Part shown: piece after piece, positions 50,178 through 61,447 of the stretch
How positions within the stretch are numbered: the stretch's first letter is position 1
Layout of the letters: each line of letters opens with the position of its first letter
NCBI GenBank assembly: GCA_964016885.1
Contig: OZ024742.1
Coordinates: 357,779,587 to 357,843,586 of the forward strand
DNA from: Eledone cirrhosa
Lineage: Eukaryota; Mollusca; Cephalopoda; Octopoda; Eledonidae
Length of the DNA: 64,000 nucleotides
Reading direction: 5' to 3'
The notes under the pieces: model-generated
The model's input: only the letters and a program-made list of their open reading frames with translations
Told to the model about the DNA's origin: nothing
Database searches by the model: none
Translations under genes and position numbers: made by a program

Positions 50178-52990
50178 CAGACCTACCAAATATGGTAGGT
50201 ATGGCCCTTTCCTTCAGACCTATCAAAGGTGGTAGGTATGGCCCCTTCCTTCAGACCTATCAAAGGTGGTATGTTTGGCCCCTTCCTTCAGACCTATAAA
50301 ATGTGGTAGGTATGGCCCTTTCCTTCAGAACCTTCAAATGTTCCAGGTATGGCCCCTTCCTTCAGACCTATCTAAGTTGGTAAGTATGGGCCCTTCCTCC
50401 AGACCTATCAAAGGTAGTAGATATGGCCCCATCCGTCAGACCTATCAAATATGGTAGGAATGGACCCTTCCTTCTGACCTATAAAATATGCTAGGTAAGG
50501 CCCCTTCCTTCAGACCTATCAAATATGTTAGGTATAGCCCCTTCCTTCAGATCTATCAAATGTAGTAGGTATGGCCTCTTCCTTCAAACCAATCAAAGGT
50601 GGTAGGTATTACCTCTTCCTTCAGACCTTACAAATGTGGTAGGTATTGTCCCTTCCTTCAGACCTATCAAAGGTGGTAGGTATGGCCCCTTCCTTCAGAC
50701 CTATCAAAGGTGGTAGGTAAGGCCCCTTCATTCAGACCTATGAAATGTGGTAGGTATGGCCCCTTCCTTCAGACCTATCAAAGCTGATGGGTAAGGCCCC
50801 TTCATTCAGACCTATCAAAGGTGGTAGGTATGGCCCCATCCTTCAGACCTTTCAAATATGTTAGGTATGGCCCCTTCCTTCTGATCTGTCAAATGTGGTA
50901 GGTATGGCCCCTTCCTTCTGACCTATCAAATGTGGTAGATATGGGCCCTTCCTTCAGACCTATCAAAGGCGGTAGGTACGGCCTCTTCCTTCAGACCTTT
51001 CAAATGTAGGTAGGTATTGTCCCTTCCTTCAGACCTATCAAATGTGGTAGGTATCGGCCCTTTATTTAGATCTATCAAAGGTGCTCATTAAGACCCCATC
51101 CTTCAGACCATTCAAAGGTGGTAGGTATGGCTCCTTCCTTCAGACCTATCAAATGTAGTAGGTAAGGCCCCTTCCTTCAGACCTATGAAAGGTGGTAGGT
51201 GTGGCCCCTATATTCAGACCTATCAAATGTAGTAGGTATGGCCCCTTCCTTGACACCTATCAAAGTTGGTAGGTATGACCTCTTCCTTCAGACCTATCAA
51301 AGGTGGTAGGTATGGCCCCTTCCTTCAGACCTATCAAAGGTGGTAGGTATGGTCCCTTCCTTCAGACCTATCAAAGGTGGTAGGTATGGTCCCTTCCTTC
51401 AGACCTATCAAAGGTGGTAGGTATGGCCCCTTCCTTCAGACCTATCAAAGGTAGTAGGTATGGTCCCTTCCTTCAGACCTATCAAAGGTGGTAGCTATGG
51501 TCCCTTCCTTCAGACCTATCAAAGGTGGTAGGTATGGTCCCTTCCTTCAGACCTATCAAAGGTGGTAGGTATGGCCCCTTCCTTCAGACCTATCAAAGGT
51601 GGTAGGTATGGCCCCTTCCTTCAGACCTATCAAAGGTAGTAGGTATGGTCCCTTCCTTCAGACCTATCAAAGGTGGTAGGTATGGTCCCTTCCTTCAGAC
51701 CTATCAAAGGTGGTAGGTATGGCCCCTTCCTTCAGACCTATCAAAGGTAGTAGGTATGGTCCCTTCCTTCAGACCTATCAAAGGTGGTAGCTATGGTCCC
51801 TTCCTTCAGACCTATCAAAGGTGGTAGGTATGGTCCCTTCCTTCAGACCTATCAAAGGTGGTAGGTATGGCCCCTTCCTTCAGACCTATCAAAGGTGGTA
51901 GGTATGGCCCCTTCCTTCAGACCTATCAAAGGTTGTAGGTAAGGCCCCTTCCTTCAGACCTATCAATGGTGGTAGGTATGGCCCCTTCCTTCAGACCTAT
52001 CAAAGGTGGTAGGTAAGGCCCCTTCCTTCAGACCTATGAAAGGTGGTAGGTGTGGCCCCTATATTCAGACCTATCAAATGTAGTAGGTATGGCCCCTTCC
52101 TTGACACCTATCAAAGGTGGTAGGTATGGCCCCTTCCTTCAGACCTATCAAAGGTGGTAGGTAAGGCTCCTTCCTTCAGACCTATCAAATGTGTTAATTA
52201 AGGCCCCTTCCTTCAGACCTATCAAATATGGTAGGTATGGCCCCTTCCTTCAGACCTATCAAATGTTGTAGGTATGGCCCCTTACTTCAGACCTACCAAA
52301 TATGGTAGGTATGGCCCCTTCCTGCAGACCTATCAAAGGTGGTAGCTATGGCCCCATTTTTCAGACCTATCAAATATGGTAAGTAAGGCCCCATCCTTCA
52401 GACCTATGAAAGGTGGTAGGTATGGCCCCTTCCTTCAGACCTTTCAAAGGTGGTAGGTATGGCCCCTTCCTTCAGACCTATCAAAGGTGGTAGGTATGGC
52501 CCCTTCCTTCAGACCTATCAAAGGTGGTAGGTAAGGCCCCTTCCTTCAGACCTATCAAAGGTGGTAGGTATGGCCCCTTCCTTCAGACCTATCAAAGGTG
52601 GTAGGTAAGGCCCCTTCCTTCAGACCTATCACAGGTGGTAGGTAAGGCCCCTTCCTTCAGACCTATCACAGGGGGTAGGTATGGCCCCTTCCTTCAGACC
52701 TATCAAAGGTGGTAGGTAAGGCCCCTTCCTTCAGACCTTTCAAAGGTGGTAGGTATGGCCCCTTCCTTCAGACCTTTCAAAGGTGGTAGGTATGGCCCCT
52801 TCCTTCAGACCTTTCAAAGGTGGTAGGTATGGCCCCTTCCTTCAGACCTATCAAAGGTGGTAGGTAAGGCCCCTTCCTTCAGACCTATCACAGGTGGTAG
52901 GTAAGGCCCCTTCCTTCAGACCTATCAAAGGTGGTAGGTATGGTCCCTTCCTTCAGACCTATCAAAGGTGGTAGGTAAGGCCCCTTCCTT
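50178..52990. repeat. Array 2 higher-order block A (2,813 bp)
   Basis: Starts at CAGACCTACCAAATATGG (50,178) and repeats from 52,991. Landmarks are GGAATGGACCC near 50,457, GTATCGGCCC at 51,051, GTGTTAATTA at 52,191, and a sub-array with GTAGCTATGG at 51,491 and 51,787 (296 bp = 8 units apart). It lacks a three-unit insertion that block B has near 53,410-53,520 and has a single extra base in ATGTAGGTAGG near 51,005. The right half is the first place where the ATCACAGG sub-family becomes common. Confidence 0.88.
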
Positions 52991-55900
52991 CAGACCTACC
53001 AAATATGGTAGGTATGGCCCTTTCCTTCAGACCTATCAAAGGTGGTAGGTATGGCCCCTTCCTTCAGACCTATCAAAGGTGGTATGTTTGGCCCCTTCCT
53101 TCAGACCTATAAAATGTGGTAGGTATGGCCCTTTCCTTCAGAACCTTCAAAGGTTCCAGGTATGGCCCCTTCCTTCAGACCTATCTAAGTTGGTAAGTAT
53201 GGGCCCTTCCTCCAGACCTATCAAAGGTAGTAGATATGGCCCCATCCGTCAGACCTATCAAATATGGTAGGAATGGACCCTTCCTTCTGACCTATAAAAT
53301 ATGCTAGGTAAGGCCCCTTCCTACAGACCTATCAAATATGTTAGGTATAGCCCCTTCCTTCAGATCTATCAAATGTAGTAGGTATGGCCTCTTCCTTCAA
53401 ACCAATCAAAGGTGGTAGGTATGGCCCCTTCCTTCAGACCTTACAAATGTGGTAGGTATGGTCCCTTCCTTCAGACCTTTCAAATATGGTAGGTATGGCC
53501 CCTTACTTCAGACCTATCAAAGGTGGTAGGTATTACCTCTTCCTTCAGACCTTACAAATGTGGTAGGTATTCTCCCTTCCTTCAGACCTATCAAAGGTGG
53601 TAGGTATGGCCCCTTCCTTCAGACCTATCAAAGGTGGTAGGTAAGGCCCCTTCATTCAGACCTATGAAATGTGGTAGGTATGGCCCCTTCCTTCAGACCT
53701 ATCAAAGCTGATGGGTAAGGCCCCTTCATTCAGACCTATCAAAGGTGGTAGGTATGGCCCCATCCTTCAGACCTTTCAAATATGTTAGGTATGGCCCCTT
53801 CCTTCTGATCTGTCAAATGTGGTAGGTATGGCCCCTTCCTTCTGACCTATCAAATGTGGTAGATATGGGCCCTTCCTTCAGACCTATCAAAGGCGGTAGG
53901 TACGGCCTCTTCCTTCAGACCTTTCAAATGTGGTAGGTATTGTCCCTTCCTTCAGACCTATCAAATGTGGTAGGTATCGGCCCTTTATTTAGATCTATCA
54001 AAGGTGCTCATTAAGGCCCCATCCTTCAGACCATTCAAAGGTGGTAGGTATGGCTCCTTCCTTCAGACCTATCAAATGTAGTAGGTAAGGCCCCTTCCTT
54101 CAGACCTATGAAAGGTGGTAGGTGTGGCCCCTATATTCAGACCTATCAAATGTAGTAGGTATGGCCCCTTCCTTGACACCTATCAAAGTTGGTAGGTATG
54201 ACCTCTTCCTTCAGACCTATCAAAGGTGGTAGGTATGGCCCCTTCCTTCAGACCTATCAAAGGTGGTAGGTATGGTCCCTTCCTTCAGACCTATCAAAGG
54301 TGGTAGGTATGGTCCCTTCCTTCAGACCTATCAAAGGTGGTAGGTATGGCCCCTTCCTTCAGACCTATCAAAGGTAGTAGGTATGGTCCCTTCCTTCAGA
54401 CCTATCAAAGGTGGTAGCTATGGTCCCTTCCTTCAGACCTATCAAAGGTGGTAGGTATGGTCCCTTCCTTCAGACCTATCAAAGGTGGTAGGTATGGCCC
54501 CTTCCTTCAGACCTATCAAAGGTGGTAGGTATGGCCCCTTCCTTCAGACCTATCAAAGGTAGTAGGTATGGTCCCTTCCTTCAGACCTATCAAAGGTGGT
54601 AGGTATGGTCCCTTCCTTCAGACCTATCAAAGGTGGTAGGTATGGCCCCTTCCTTCAGACCTATCAAAGGTGGTAGGTATGGCCCCTTCCTTCAGACCTA
54701 TCAAAGGTAGTAGGTATGGTCCCTTCCTTCAGACCTATCAAAGGTGGTAGCTATGGTCCCTTCCTTCAGACCTATCAAAGGTGGTAGGTATGGTCCCTTC
54801 CTTCAGACCTATCAAAGGTGGTAGGTATGGCCCCTTCCTTCAGACCTATCAAAGGTGGTAGGTATGGCCCCTTCCTTCAGACCTATCAAAGGTGGTAGGT
54901 AAGGCCCCTTCCTTCAGACCTATCAATGGTGGTAGGTATGGCCCCTTCCTTCAGACCTATCAAAGGTGGTAGGTAAGGCCCCTTCCTTCAGACCTATGAA
55001 AGGTGGTAGGTGTGGCCCCTATATTCAGACCTATCAAATGTAGTAGGTATGGCCCCTTCCTTGACACCTATCAAAGGTGGTAGGTATGGCCCCTTCCTTC
55101 AGACCTATCAAAGGTGGTAGGTAAGGCTCCTTCCTTCAGACCTATCAAATGTGTTAATTAAGGCCCCTTCCTTCAGACCTATCAAATATGGTAGGTATGG
55201 CCCCTTCCTTCAGACCTATCAAATGTTGTAGGTATGGCCCCTTACTTCAGACCTACCAAATATGGTAGGTATGGCCCCTTCCTGCAGACCTATCAAAGGT
55301 GGTAGCTATGGCCCCATTTTTCAGACCTATCAAATATGGTAAGTAAGGCCCCATCCTTCAGACCTATGAAAGGTGGTAGGTATGGCCCCTTCCTTCAGAC
55401 CTTTCAAAGGTGGTAGGTATGGCCCCTTCCTTCAGACCTATCAAAGGTGGTAGGTATGGCCCCTTCCTTCAGACCTATCAAAGGTGGTAGGTAAGGCCCC
55501 TTCCTTCAGACCTATCAAAGGTGGTAGGTATGGCCCCTTCCTTCAGACCTATCAAAGGTGGTAGGTAAGGCCCCTTCCTTCAGACCTATCACAGGTGGTA
55601 GGTAAGGCCCCTTCCTTCAGACCTATCACAGGGGGTAGGTATGGCCCCTTCCTTCAGACCTATCAAAGGTGGTAGGTAAGGCCCCTTCCTTCAGACCTTT
55701 CAAAGGTGGTAGGTATGGCCCCTTCCTTCAGACCTTTCAAAGGTGGTAGGTATGGCCCCTTCCTTCAGACCTTTCAAAGGTGGTAGGTATGGCCCCTTCC
55801 TTCAGACCTATCAAAGGTGGTAGGTAAGGCCCCTTCCTTCAGACCTATCACAGGTGGTAGGTAAGGCCCCTTCCTTCAGACCTATCAAAGGTGGTAGGTA

Positions 55901-57525
55901 TGGTCCCTTCCTTCAGACCTATCAAAGGTGGTAGGTAAGGCCCCTTCCTTCAGACCTATCACAGGTGGTAGGTATGGCCCCTTCCTTCAGACCTATCACA
56001 GGTGGTAGGTAAGGCCCCTTCCTTCAGACCTATCACAGGTGGTAGGTAAGGCCCCTTCCTTCAGACCTATCACAGGTGGTAGGTAAGGCCCCTTCCTTCA
56101 GACCTATCAAAGGTGGTAGGTATGGTCCCTTCCTTCAGACCTATCACAGGTGGTAGGTAAGGCCCCTTCCTTCAGACCTATCAAAGGTGGTAGGTAAGGC
56201 CCCTTCCTTCAGACCTATCACAGGTGGTAGGTATGGCCCCTTCCTTCAGACCTATCACAGGTGGTAGGTAAGGCCCCTTCCTTCAGACCTATCACAGTTG
56301 GTAGGTAAGGCCCCTTCCTTCAGACCTATCAAAGGTGGTAGGTAAGGCCCCTTCCTTCAGACCTATCACAGGTGGTAGGTATGGCCCCTTCCTTCAGACC
56401 TATCAAAGGTGGTAGGTATGGCCCCTTCCTTCAGACCTATCAAAGGTGGTAGGTATGGCCCCTTCCTTCAGACCTTTCAAAGGTGGTAGGTATGGCCCCT
56501 TCCTTCAGACCTATCAAAGGTGGTAGGTAAGGCCCCTTCCTTCAGACCTATCACAGGTGGTAGGTAAGGCCCCTTCCTTCAGACCTATCAAAGGTGGTAG
56601 GTATGGTCCCTTCCTTCAGACCTATCAAAGGTGGTAGGTATGGTCCCTTCCTTCAGACCTATCAAAGGTGGTAGGTAAGGCCCCTTCCTTCAGACCTATC
56701 AAAGGTGGTAGGTATGGTCCCTTCCTTCAGACCTATCAAAGGTGGTAGGTATGGTCCCTTCCTTCAGACCTATCAAAGGTGGTAGGTATGGTCCCTTCCT
56801 TCAGACCTATCAAAGGTGGTAGGTATGGCCCCTCCCTTCAGACTTATCAAAGGTGGTAGCTATGGTCCCTTCCTTCAGACCTATCACAGGTGGTAGGTAT
56901 GGCCCCTTCCTTCAGACCTATCACAGGTGGTAGGTAAGACCCCTTCCTTCAGACCTATCACAGGTGGTAGGTAAGGCCCCTTCCTTCAGACCTATCACAG
57001 GTGGTAGGTAAGGCCCCTTCCTTCAGACCTATCAAAGGTGGTAGGTATGGTCCCTTCCTTCAGACCTATCACAGGTGGTAGGTATCGGCCCTTTATTTAG
57101 ATCTATCAAAGGTGCTCATTAAGGCCCCATCCTTCAGACCATTCAAAGGTGGTAGGTATGGCTCCTTCCTTCAGACCTATCAAATGTAGTAGGTAAGGCC
57201 CCTTCCTTCAGACCTATGAAAGGTGGTAGGTGTGGCCCCTATATTCAGACCTATCAAATGTAGTAGGTATGGCCCCTTCCTTGACACCTATCAAAGTTGG
57301 TAGGTATGACCTCTTCCTTCAGACCTATCAAAGGTGGTAGGTATGGCCCCTTCCTTCAGACCTATCAAAGGTGGTAGGTATGGTCCCTTCCTTCAGACCT
57401 ATCAAAGGTGGTAGGTATGGTCCCTTCCTTCAGACCTATCAAAGGTGGTAGGTATGGCCCCTTCCTTCAGACCTATCAAAGGTAGTAGGTATGGTCCCTT
57501 CCTTCAGACCTATCAAATATGGTAG
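52991..57525. repeat. Array 2 higher-order block B, with an extended ATCACAGG tail
   Basis: Follows block A with landmarks GGAATGGACCC at 53,271, GTATCGGCCC at 53,974 and GTGTTAATTA at 55,151. GTAGCTATGG units are at 54,414 and 54,747 (333 bp = 9 units apart, one more than in A). From about 55,960 to 57,070 it is extended by units carrying ATCACAGG and TAAGGCCCC. At 57,082 the GTATCGGCCC landmark starts again (3,108 bp = 84 units after 53,974) but is cut off near 57,500 by the start of block D. Confidence 0.88.
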
Positions 57526-60500
57526 GAATGGACCCTTCCTTCTGACCTATAAAATATGCTAGGTAAGGCCCCTTCCTTCAGACCTATCAAATATGTTAGG
57601 TATAGCCCCTTCCTTCAGATCTATCAAATGTAGTAGGTATGGCCTCTTCCTTCAAACCAATCAAAGGTGGTAGGTATGGCCCCTTCCTTCAGACCTTACA
57701 AATGTGGTAGGTATGGTCCCTTCCTTCAGACCTTTCAAATATGGTAGGTATGGCCCCTTACTTCAGACCTATCAAAGGTGGTAGGTATTACCTCTTCCTT
57801 CAGACCTTACAAATGTGGTAGGTATTCTCCCTTCCTTCAGACCTATCAAAGGTGGTAGGTATGGCCCCTTCCTTCAGACCTATCAAAGGTGGTAGGTAAG
57901 GCCCCTTCATTCAGACCTATGAAATGTGGTAGGTATGGCCCCTTCCTTCAGACCTATCAAAGCTGATGGGTAAGGCCCCTTCATTCAGACCTATCAAAGG
58001 TGGTAGGTATGGCCCCATCCTTCAGACCTTTCAAATATGTTAGGTATGGCCCCTTCCTTCTGATCTGTCAAATGTGGTAGGTATGGCCCCTTCCTTCTGA
58101 CCTATCAAATGTGGTAGATATGGGCCCTTCCTTCAGACCTATCAAAGGCGGTAGGTACGGCCTCTTCCTTCAGACCTTTCAAATGTGGTAGGTATTGTCC
58201 CTTCCTTCAGACCTATCAAATGTGGTAGGTATCGGCCCTTTATTTAGATCTATCAAAGGTGCTCATTAAGGCCCCATCCTTCAGACCATTCAAAGGTGGT
58301 AGGTATGGCTCCTTCCTTCAGACCTATCAAATGTAGTAGGTAAGGCCCCTTCCTTCAGACCTATGAAAGGTGGTAGGTGTGGCCCCTATATTCAGACCTA
58401 TCAAATGTAGTAGGTATGGCCCCTTCCTTGACACCTATCAAAGTTGGTAGGTATGACCTCTTCCTTCAGACCTATCAAAGGTGGTAGGTATGGCCCCTTC
58501 CTTCAGACCTATCAAAGGTGGTAGGTATGGTCCCTTCCTTCAGACCTATCAAAGGTGGTAGGTATGGTCCCTTCCTTCAGACCTATCAAAGGTGGTAGGT
58601 ATGGCCCCTTCCTTCAGACCTATCAAAGGTAGTAGGTATGGTCCCTTCCTTCAGACCTATCAAAGGTGGTAGCTATGGTCCCTTCCTTCAGACCTATCAA
58701 AGGTGGTAGGTATGGTCCCTTCCTTCAGACCTATCAAAGGTGGTAGGTATGGCCCCTTCCTTCAGACCTATCAAAGGTGGTAGGTATGGCCCCTTCCTTC
58801 AGACCTATCAAAGGTAGTAGGTATGGTCCCTTCCTTCAGACCTATCAAAGGTGGTAGGTATGGTCCCTTCCTTCAGACCTATCAAAGGTGGTAGGTATGG
58901 CCCCTTCCTTCAGACCTATCAAAGGTGGTAGGTATGGCCCCTTCCTTCAGACCTATCAAAGGTAGTAGGTATGGTCCCTTCCTTCAGACCTATCAAAGGT
59001 GGTAGCTATGGTCCCTTCCTTCAGACCTATCAAAGGTGGTAGGTATGGTCCCTTCCTTCAGACCTATCAAAGGTGGTAGGTATGGCCCCTTCCTTCAGAC
59101 CTATCAAAGGTGGTAGGTATGGCCCCTTCCTTCAGACCTATCAAAGGTGGTAGGTAAGGCCCCTTCCTTCAGACCTATCAATGGTGGTAGGTATGGCCCC
59201 TTCCTTCAGACCTATCAAAGGTGGTAGGTAAGGCCCCTTCCTTCAGACCTATGAAAGGTGGTAGGTGTGGCCCCTATATTCAGACCTATCAAATGTAGTA
59301 GGTATGGCCCCTTCCTTGACACCTATCAAAGGTGGTAGGTATGGCCCCTTCCTTCAGACCTATCAAAGGTGGTAGGTAAGGCTCCTTCCTTCAGACCTAT
59401 CAAATGTGTTAATTAAGGCCCCTTCCTTCAGACCTATCAAATATGGTAGGTATGGCCCCTTCCTTCAGACCTATCAAATGTTGTAGGTATGGCCCCTTAC
59501 TTCAGACCTACCAAATATGGTAGGTATGGCCCCTTCCTGCAGACCTATCAAAGGTGGTAGCTATGGCCCCATTTTTCAGACCTATCAAATATGGTAAGTA
59601 AGGCCCCATCCTTCAGACCTATGAAAGGTGGTAGGTATGGCCCCTTCCTTCAGACCTTTCAAAGGTGGTAGGTATGGCCCCTTCCTTCAGACCTATCAAA
59701 GGTGGTAGGTATGGCCCCTTCCTTCAGACCTATCAAAGGTGGTAGGTAAGGCCCCTTCCTTCAGACCTATCAAAGGTGGTAGGTATGGCCCCTTCCTTCA
59801 GACCTATCAAAGGTGGTAGGTAAGGCCCCTTCCTTCAGACCTATCACAGGTGGTAGGTAAGGCCCCTTCCTTCAGACCTATCACAGGGGGTAGGTATGGC
59901 CCCTTCCTTCAGACCTATCAAAGGTGGTAGGTAAGGCCCCTTCCTTCAGACCTTTCAAAGGTGGTAGGTATGGCCCCTTCCTTCAGACCTTTCAAAGGTG
60001 GTAGGTATGGCCCCTTCCTTCAGACCTTTCAAAGGTGGTAGGTATGGCCCCTTCCTTCAGACCTATCAAAGGTGGTAGGTAAGGCCCCTTCCTTCAGACC
60101 TATCACAGGTGGTAGGTAAGGCCCCTTCCTTCAGACCTATCAAAGGTGGTAGGTATGGTCCCTTCCTTCAGACCTATCAAAGGTGGTAGGTAAGGCCCCT
60201 TCCTTCAGACCTATCACAGGTGGTAGGTATGGCCCCTTCCTTCAGACCTATCACAGGTGGTAGGTAAGGCCCCTTCCTTCAGACCTATCACAGGTGGTAG
60301 GTAAGGCCCCTTCCTTCAGACCTATCACAGGTGGTAGGTAAGGCCCCTTCCTTCAGACCTATCAAAGGTGGTAGGTATGGTCCCTTCCTTCAGACCTATC
60401 ACAGGTGGTAGGTAAGGCCCCTTCCTTCAGACCTATCAAAGGTGGTAGGTAAGGCCCCTTCCTTCAGACCTATCACAGGTGGTAGGTATGGCCCCTTCCT

Positions 60501-61447
60501 TCAGACCTATCACAGGTGGTAGGTAAGGCCCCTTCCTTCAGACCTATCACAGTTGGTAGGTAAGGCCCCTTCCTTCAGACCTATCAAAGGTGGTAGGTAA
60601 GGCCCCTTCCTTCAGACCTATCACAGGTGGTAGGTATGGCCCCTTCCTTCAGACCTATCAAAGGTGGTAGGTATGGCCCCTTCCTTCAGACCTATCAAAG
60701 GTGGTAGGTAAGGCCCCTTCCTTCAGACCTATCAAAGGTGGTAGGTAAGGCCCCTTCCTTCAGACCTATCAAAGGTGGTAGGTATGGCCCCTTCCTTCAG
60801 ACCTATCAAAGGTGGTAGGTATGGCCCCTTCCTTCAGACCTTTCAAAGGTGGTAGGTATGGCCCCTTCCTTCAGACCTATCAAAGGTGGTAGGTAAGGCC
60901 CCTTCCTTCAGACCTATCACAGGTGGTAGGTAAGGCCCCTTCCTTCAGACCTATCAAAGGTGGTAGGTATGGTCCCTTCCTTCAGACCTATCAAAGGTGG
61001 TAGGTATGGTCCCTTCCTTCAGACCTATCAAAGGTGGTAGGTAAGGCCCCTTCCTTCAGACCTATCAAAGGTGGTAGGTATGGTCCCTTCCTTCAGACCT
61101 ATCAAAGGTGGTAGGTATGGTCCCTTCCTTCAGACCTATCAAAGGTGGTAGGTATGGTCCCTTCCTTCAGACCTATCAAAGGTGGTAGGTATGGCCCCTC
61201 CCTTCAGACTTATCAAAGGTGGTAGCTATGGTCCCTTCCTTCAGACCTATCACAGGTGGTAGGTATGGCCCCTTCCTTCAGACCTATCACAGGTGGTAGG
61301 TAAGACCCCTTCCTTCAGACCTATCACAGGTGGTAGGTAAGGCCCCTTCCTTCAGACCTATCACAGGTGGTAGGTAAGGCCCCTTCCTTCAGACCTATCA
61401 AAGGTGGTAGGTATGGTCCCTTCCTTCAGACCTATCACAGGTGGTAG
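57526..61447. repeat. Array 2 higher-order block D (copy of 53,271 onward, offset 4,255)
   Basis: GGAATGGACCC at 57,526, GTATCGGCCC at 58,229 and GTGTTAATTA at 59,406 each lie exactly 4,255 bp (115 units) after their block B counterparts. The GTAGCTATGG pair is at 58,669 and 59,002 (9 units). The tail has three more units than B, near 60,650-60,780, because the next GTATCGGCCC is at 61,448 rather than 61,337. By eye I saw almost no other differences from B. Confidence 0.9.

Noticed and set aside
52191..52206. TTAATTAA-like site as an integration or origin signal
   Set aside because: GTGTTAATTAAGG is a single mutated unit copied with the large blocks (52,191; 55,151; 59,406; 62,625). It is only a landmark.
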